Positions 59,511-64,000 of a DNA stretch of 64,000 bases are shown in pieces (the stretch's first letter is position 1; the number at the start of each line of letters is the position of its first letter). This DNA is from Gloeopeniophorella convolvens (taxonomy: Eukaryota; Basidiomycota; Agaricomycetes; Russulales). The translations under genes were made by a program, and so were the position numbers. The notes under the pieces are model-generated. The model ran no database searches. It saw nothing but the letters and a program-made list of their open reading frames with translations, and was not told where the DNA came from. The stretch covers positions 248,001 to 312,000 of the forward strand of contig WTXD01000002.1 of assembly GCA_022496205.1 (NCBI GenBank). The letters run 5' to 3'.

Positions 59511-60011
59511 CGTCGGGGTTTTAGCGTATGGTTCGATTAGGATTCAGACACGGTGTGGGAGCGAGGGCCAGTGGGAACGGAGAATATACACGGGAGGGAG
59601 TGGGTTTGGGAGCGCGTAGTCAAGTGTGTGTGTGTGACGGGGGGGTCTGGGACAGGACGTGGTTGGTGAGGGGAGTGTAGAGGGGAGCGAGGGACGACAT
59701 TACTCGAGGGATGCGCACCTTGGAATGGGAAACTGGCGAGAGGAGGACGGGAAAGAGGAGGAAGAGGAGACAAAGACAAGTTAAAATGGCGCGAGGACTG
59801 GTTCGCGGCCGCGGGCGAGGCTGAGCGGGTTTGCGCGTCCGCCTTTTTCAGCCAACCCTCATCACGGCAATCCCCGGACACCCTACAATACAGTCCAATA
59901 CGAATACAGTCGGCCGCTCGCCCATCCTCTACATATTACAGATATTCTGGCCTAGTACAGTTGAATGCACCTCGTCGCCACTCTTGCTGCGCACCCTACC
60001 CCTTCTGTCCA
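59511..60011. other. Intergenic upstream of the KH-protein gene
   Basis: 500 bases with a short TG run (59622-59635) and polypurine stretches on the plus strand. Likely the KH-gene promoter and the 3' UTR of the deaminase gene. Confidence 0.5.
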
Positions 60012-62156
60012 TCATGCAGTCAGCCCTCCCGACGCAACCTCACCCACAAACCTGTGCCAGCGCTTCTCCCATAGAGATAGCGCCCTTCTTTTCTCCATGG
60101 ATTCGAGGGTCGAGAACTAAAATGAGCATCACCACATTAGCATCCTCATTCAGCGCGCGCTCCGTCTGGCGGCGCACCTCGATGCTGTCACGCGCCAGCT
60201 GCCCGAGCGTAATTAGCCCCGTCGTCTCGCTCGACACGAGCACCTGGAAAAAGTCGTATGACAGTCCCATCGCCCCAAACACAGACGGGTCATCTGAATT
60301 CAGAGTGACAGGCACGCCGTGGTTGAGCACGATTGGCAGCGGATGCATTGGCATCGAACTCGTCAACCGCTGCAGCGCCCAGCGGGGCCCGGTCAATTTG
60401 TCTCAATGGAAAGGCCGTGGCCAGTCACGTACCAGCACTTCATTCCTATCATAGAAACCTTATTGGAGACGGCGCGGCGCAGCCAATCAAAAGAGCGCAC
60501 GCACGAAATGGGGCACACCTCGAGCGCGATCTTGTTCTCGCGGCACAGCTGCATCAGCTTCGGGTGCTTAACGATCGAAAACCTATTGTTGGCAGGTTAA
60601 GATGTTAATGAATCGCGCCATAGCACAAACCCCGTACCCGTGGCCGATTCGCTTCGTGCCTAGAAGCACCGCGTCATATAGGTTGTTATCGGCCTTGCCG
60701 CCATCAGACAGCGTCTCCCCTGCGTGCAGGATGAGCGGCAGGTCCAGGCCGAGGTCCTTGACACGTTGCTTGAACGCGAGCAGAGGCACAAGGTAGTCCA
60801 TCAGTGGCCGCGCCACATTCTCATCGCCGACGATGTCGAACCCAGCGATGAGATGAGGGAACTCTTGCTTCAACGCTATGCAGTCTTCCAAGTACCACGT
60901 CATCTCTTCAGGGGATATAACGCGGGCGGTCGTGTAGATTATCTGCGAACGTGGGTCACCACGTGCAGTGAATTGCGTGCAACATTGCGTGATCCGCGCA
61001 CCTTGGCGCCTATGAACTCATCTTCGCGGCCTTGCTCTTTAAGCGTTGTCTTCACCTCACTGATCGCATCTTGAAAGTCCAGGAGCCATTCCCGATGCGG
61101 CACGATCTGATTGCCATCGGCGTCGAACATATACCTAACGAGAGGCTCAACCTTCACAGAACGAGAAACGCAGGAGCACGAACTTGTGGATGAAATGTAT
61201 CCGGGGTTCCATGTATGAAATCCCATCCTCGATAGACTCTAGCAGGAACCTGCGGAGGTATTTCCGGAAGATGGGCCGATAGATGAACAGACCCTAGTTC
61301 GTGGATATAGTCAACACCGCAGTCCGGACGAGGAATCGACAAGTTTAGAATCACAGCTGTAACTCTGAAAGTGGCCATGAATTTCTGCCAGATCTGAGAA
61401 GAAGGTCAGAGACGTGCATTGGGTGATTCGACAGATATACCTTGGTCACGGTGTTGTGGGTTCCATACGCCTCGGCAGGGCTGATCGACATCCAGCCAAG
61501 CACCCATGCATCAAACCCTTCCGGGCCTCCGAGGGAGAAAGCCTCCCTGGCCTGGTGCAGAGGGACCCAACTGCCCGCAGGATAACTGGGATCCGAAATG
61601 CTGGCGCTCTGAGACAGCTGTGTTTCCTTGAACGCTCTGAACTCGGGCTGCGTCGTTGCTGCATTCGATGCGGTCACGACATGAGGAGTTCGGACATGGA
61701 AAGAAGGCTCGCTCAGAGCGAGGTCCCAGAGGAACTTCGTGTCCACCGTAGCGTTGAGATGCGCGTGAAGCAGTGCACCCTTGGGCATCTGCACACGGGT
61801 GAGCATCAGCAGAAGACGTGCGGGACACACGGACCTTCGAAATGATCTTAAAAACACGCGTCTTGTCGATCACGCTTTTGGCTGTGCGCACGGTCAGCCA
61901 CAGTCTATGCGACACCGAGTCTGCAGCATCGACGCGCACATGTCAAGAATGCCATCCCGGGGAACAGATTGGGAAACTCGTTGTGTTCGACGCCCCAGAC
62001 GGAGGCTTCTTCCTCTGCGCGTATTTGCCTGAGGACTTTGTCTGCAGCAAGCTCGTTCGCAGTCAAGGACTGCAGCAGGGCATTCTCTCGACGCAGGGAC
62101 ATGTCTTCTTGGATGAGCGCGGCTCGTTTGGCAAAGTAATCCTGGGTGTCGGTCAT
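60012..62156 (-). CDS. Adenosine deaminase, ADGF/ADA2-like
   Basis: Metal-dependent deaminase converting adenosine (or 2'-deoxyadenosine) to inosine. ATG at 62156 gives MTDTQDYFAKRAALIQEDMS, then the helical region typical of ADA2-like enzymes. Zinc ligands and active-site motifs are MPKGALLHAHLNATV (H-x-H), LPLILHAGETLSDGG (His, Glu) and TLNSDDPSVFG (Asp-Asp). RIGHG carries the His before the last metal ligand. The C-terminus after the final intron reads FSTLESMEKRRALSLWEKRW. ADGF enzymes are usually secreted with an N-terminal signal; none is seen here, so a cytosolic role is more likely. Divergent from CSM1 with 248 bases between starts. Confidence 0.9.
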
Positions 62157-62404
62157 ATCTGCGCGTGAAATACTTCTTCTAGACGACAACGAAATATAAA
62201 CGGGCAGCCCTCCGAGCGATAGTTGGGGTACTGGCGTGGTGGTGGACAGCTGATAAGAAATTCTCGTTCATTAAGCTCGCAGGGCCGAGTCTGGCCGAGT
62301 GAAGAGAGGGCGCGGAGATGGCGGACCGAAGTCAGATCGTTGATCGACGCGCTTCAACTTCTTTGGTCAAGCAGAGACGCCCACTGCGCACGGTCTTTAC
62401 CCTC
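62157..62404. promoter_or_regulatory. Divergent promoter of deaminase and CSM1 genes
   Basis: 248 bases between two start codons; no TATA box or repeated motif stands out. Confidence 0.5.
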
Positions 62405-64000
62405 ATGTCCTCAGACTCTGACGAGCTCGGTGCGCGTCATTCACGTTTATAACACTACCTAAGCTCACTATTACCCTAAAATACAGGTGGCTTCAACCCC
62501 ACGACCCCCGTGGCGCCCTCAAAGAAGCGCAAAGCGCCTCCGTCGCGTGTGGCCGCGGGTCCGTCGACCACAAAGGCACCCAAAAGTGCCGCCGGACGGC
62601 CACGCAAGCCATCGCGCGAGTCGCCCATGGTCATCGACGACGAGGATGAGGACGTGCCAGAGGTTATCGAGTCGGAGCCACGGACCAAGGGCAAGGAGAA
62701 GGCCGCTGCGTCCCCCGTAGTGAACGGAAAGCCGGCATCAAAGGTCAAGGCCAAGACCAAGGCAAACGCCACGGCGAACGTATCTAGGAAGGACTCTACG
62801 CCCGTAATTGTGGAGGACTTGGACGACGAGGAGCCGCCACCAGCTCGGCCCCCGCCCGTGACGAAGAAAACGAATGGTCGTGCGGGTACGGATGCCAACG
62901 GGGAGAAGGAACGACGTCCCCTTGCGCGCGAGCTGGAGAAGATGAAAGAGGAACGGGACATGGTGCGTCTTTGGGAGTGTTGGTGTGCTTATGGATGACT
63001 GACCGACTGACTGTTCACGAAGTACAAAGAACAGAATGAGCAGTTGACCAAACAGATGCGAGAACTCCTTCAAGTCAGGAATACAGACCCAGAAGGACAG
63101 TTGGAAGCCATGAAGGCGCAGTACGAGGCATCGACGAAAGGTGAGTCTCTGTGGCCTAGCCTTCTCACTGTCAACTGACACCCGCTTTAGCGCAGGAAGA
63201 GCTCATCAAGGAGCTGACAGCGCAGATTGCCCGCCTGAACCCCATGTTGAGAGAAGGACGCACGTCAACACTCCATTTCTTGACAAGAGAAGCAGCAGAC
63301 GAGGAGAAGCGCAGCCTCGAGGACCGCCTCGAGCAAGTACGGGAGACGCTCAAGCAGAAGGACACTGTCATCAAAGACAAAGACTCTCGCATCGCTACCC
63401 TAGAAGAGCAACGTCAGTACTGGTGGCGGCTACTCGAGTCTATACTGACCCCATACGTACCTTTTGCAGTCGAGACGACACAAACCGACCTGAAGGCAGA
63501 GATCGCTCACAGCCAGACTTTACAGACGAAGAACACCAGGGCAGCACGCGACCCTCCAGGATCTACTTTGCGCGGGCGCGACGCCGCAGACCCACTTATC
63601 GGCGACCCAAAGCATGGAATCACGATTCGCCTCTACGAAGATTTGACGAATCTCATTGTCTTGAATGCCAAGATCCACCCGGGCCCTTTTGCTCACCTCA
63701 ATCTAGAAGATACCACGTATACCTGCGTCTGGTCGCACGGTGCCTGTGAGCACAGATGGTTACTACAGTCTTGCAGTCGGTCTAACCTTTGTGTTATTGC
63801 AGTCAGCCTTTCTTTCACACTCACATCCACCCACCAGAACAAAAATGTTAATAATCCCGTGAAAACCAAAGGGGATCTCACACAAATGGTGCGATATGCA
63901 CCACTGGAACTGGATAAAGAGAGCGCGGAACACGTTGCAAAGTTGGATTTCCTGGCGGATACGTTCACCTTCGAATACGAGCAGATGGGCTTCTTTTTGA
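62405..64000 (+). CDS. CSM1: Monopolin subunit Csm1/Pcs1, 3' end outside window
   Basis: Csm1/Pcs1 clamps kinetochore microtubule sites and rDNA. ATG at 62405 gives MSSDSDELG, an intron, then GFNPTTPVAPSKKRKAPP (exon 2 from 62487). A disordered Lys/Pro/Asp leader leads to a long coiled coil (LARELEKMKEERDM, YKEQNEQLTKQMRELLQVRN, EEKRSLEDRLEQVRETLKQK). The Csm1 C-terminal globular domain follows: ITIRLYEDLTNLIVLNAKIH, YTCVWSHG, VSLSFTLTS, VRYAPLELDKESAEHVAKLD and FLADTFTFEYEQMGFFL. The coding frame is open at the window edge. Coiled coil plus RWD-like globule matches the known dimer architecture. Confidence 0.87.

Overview
This window is nuclear DNA of a filamentous basidiomycete, most likely an Agaricomycete. 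Almost every gene is cut by many short GT-AG introns (about 45-65 bases), coding exons favour G or C at third positions, genes lie on both strands a few hundred bases apart, and several families are fungal or basidiomycete specific (a DUF6593-like protein, a TKL-type SAP kinase, DUF1776, LDB19-type arrestin, Csm1/Pcs1). No bacterial operons, phage, transposon or CRISPR array were seen. Gene spans below include introns. Exon edges are quoted only where frame and splice sites could be joined by eye.

Left third (1-25000): 3' part of SFI1 (+); FIG4 phosphoinositide phosphatase (-); a CHAT-domain protein with unresolved frame breaks (-); a tiny PIG-Y/Eri1-like GPI-GlcNAc transferase subunit (-); an unknown W-F-rich conserved protein (-); a small leucine-zipper protein (+); a Gfo/Idh/MocA oxidoreductase (+); aprataxin (-); Gyp7-type RabGAP (-); ribosomal protein eS21 (-); and 2-isopropylmalate synthase with a duplicated regulatory module (-).

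Middle (25000-47600): cytosolic glutamyl-tRNA synthetase (+); a SAP-domain protein kinase with a WNK-like lysine arrangement (-); a DUF6593-like protein (+); CTF18 (+); an allantoate-type MFS transporter (-); CLP1 (+); an EF-hand external NADH dehydrogenase (-) head-to-head with ATP synthase beta (+).

Right third (47600-64000): tRNA-Ser(AGA) (-); membrane-anchored histidine acid phosphatase (+); DUF1776 protein (+); cyclic phosphodiesterase (+); LDB19-like arrestin (-); BRX1 (-); three-KH RNA-binding protein (-); adenosine deaminase-related growth factor type enzyme (-); and a 3'-truncated CSM1/PCS1 monopolin subunit (+).

Most genes are housekeeping: translation and ribosome assembly, chromosome cohesion and segregation (SFI1, CTF18, CSM1), membrane traffic (FIG4, GYP7, arrestin), RNA processing (CLP1, CPDase, KH protein) and respiration. 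They are not a co-functional cluster. The most unusual items are the SAP kinase that lacks the beta-3 lysine, the LEU4 regulatory-domain duplication, repeated F-x-P-x-G-L-L motifs in CTF18, and the CHAT gene.
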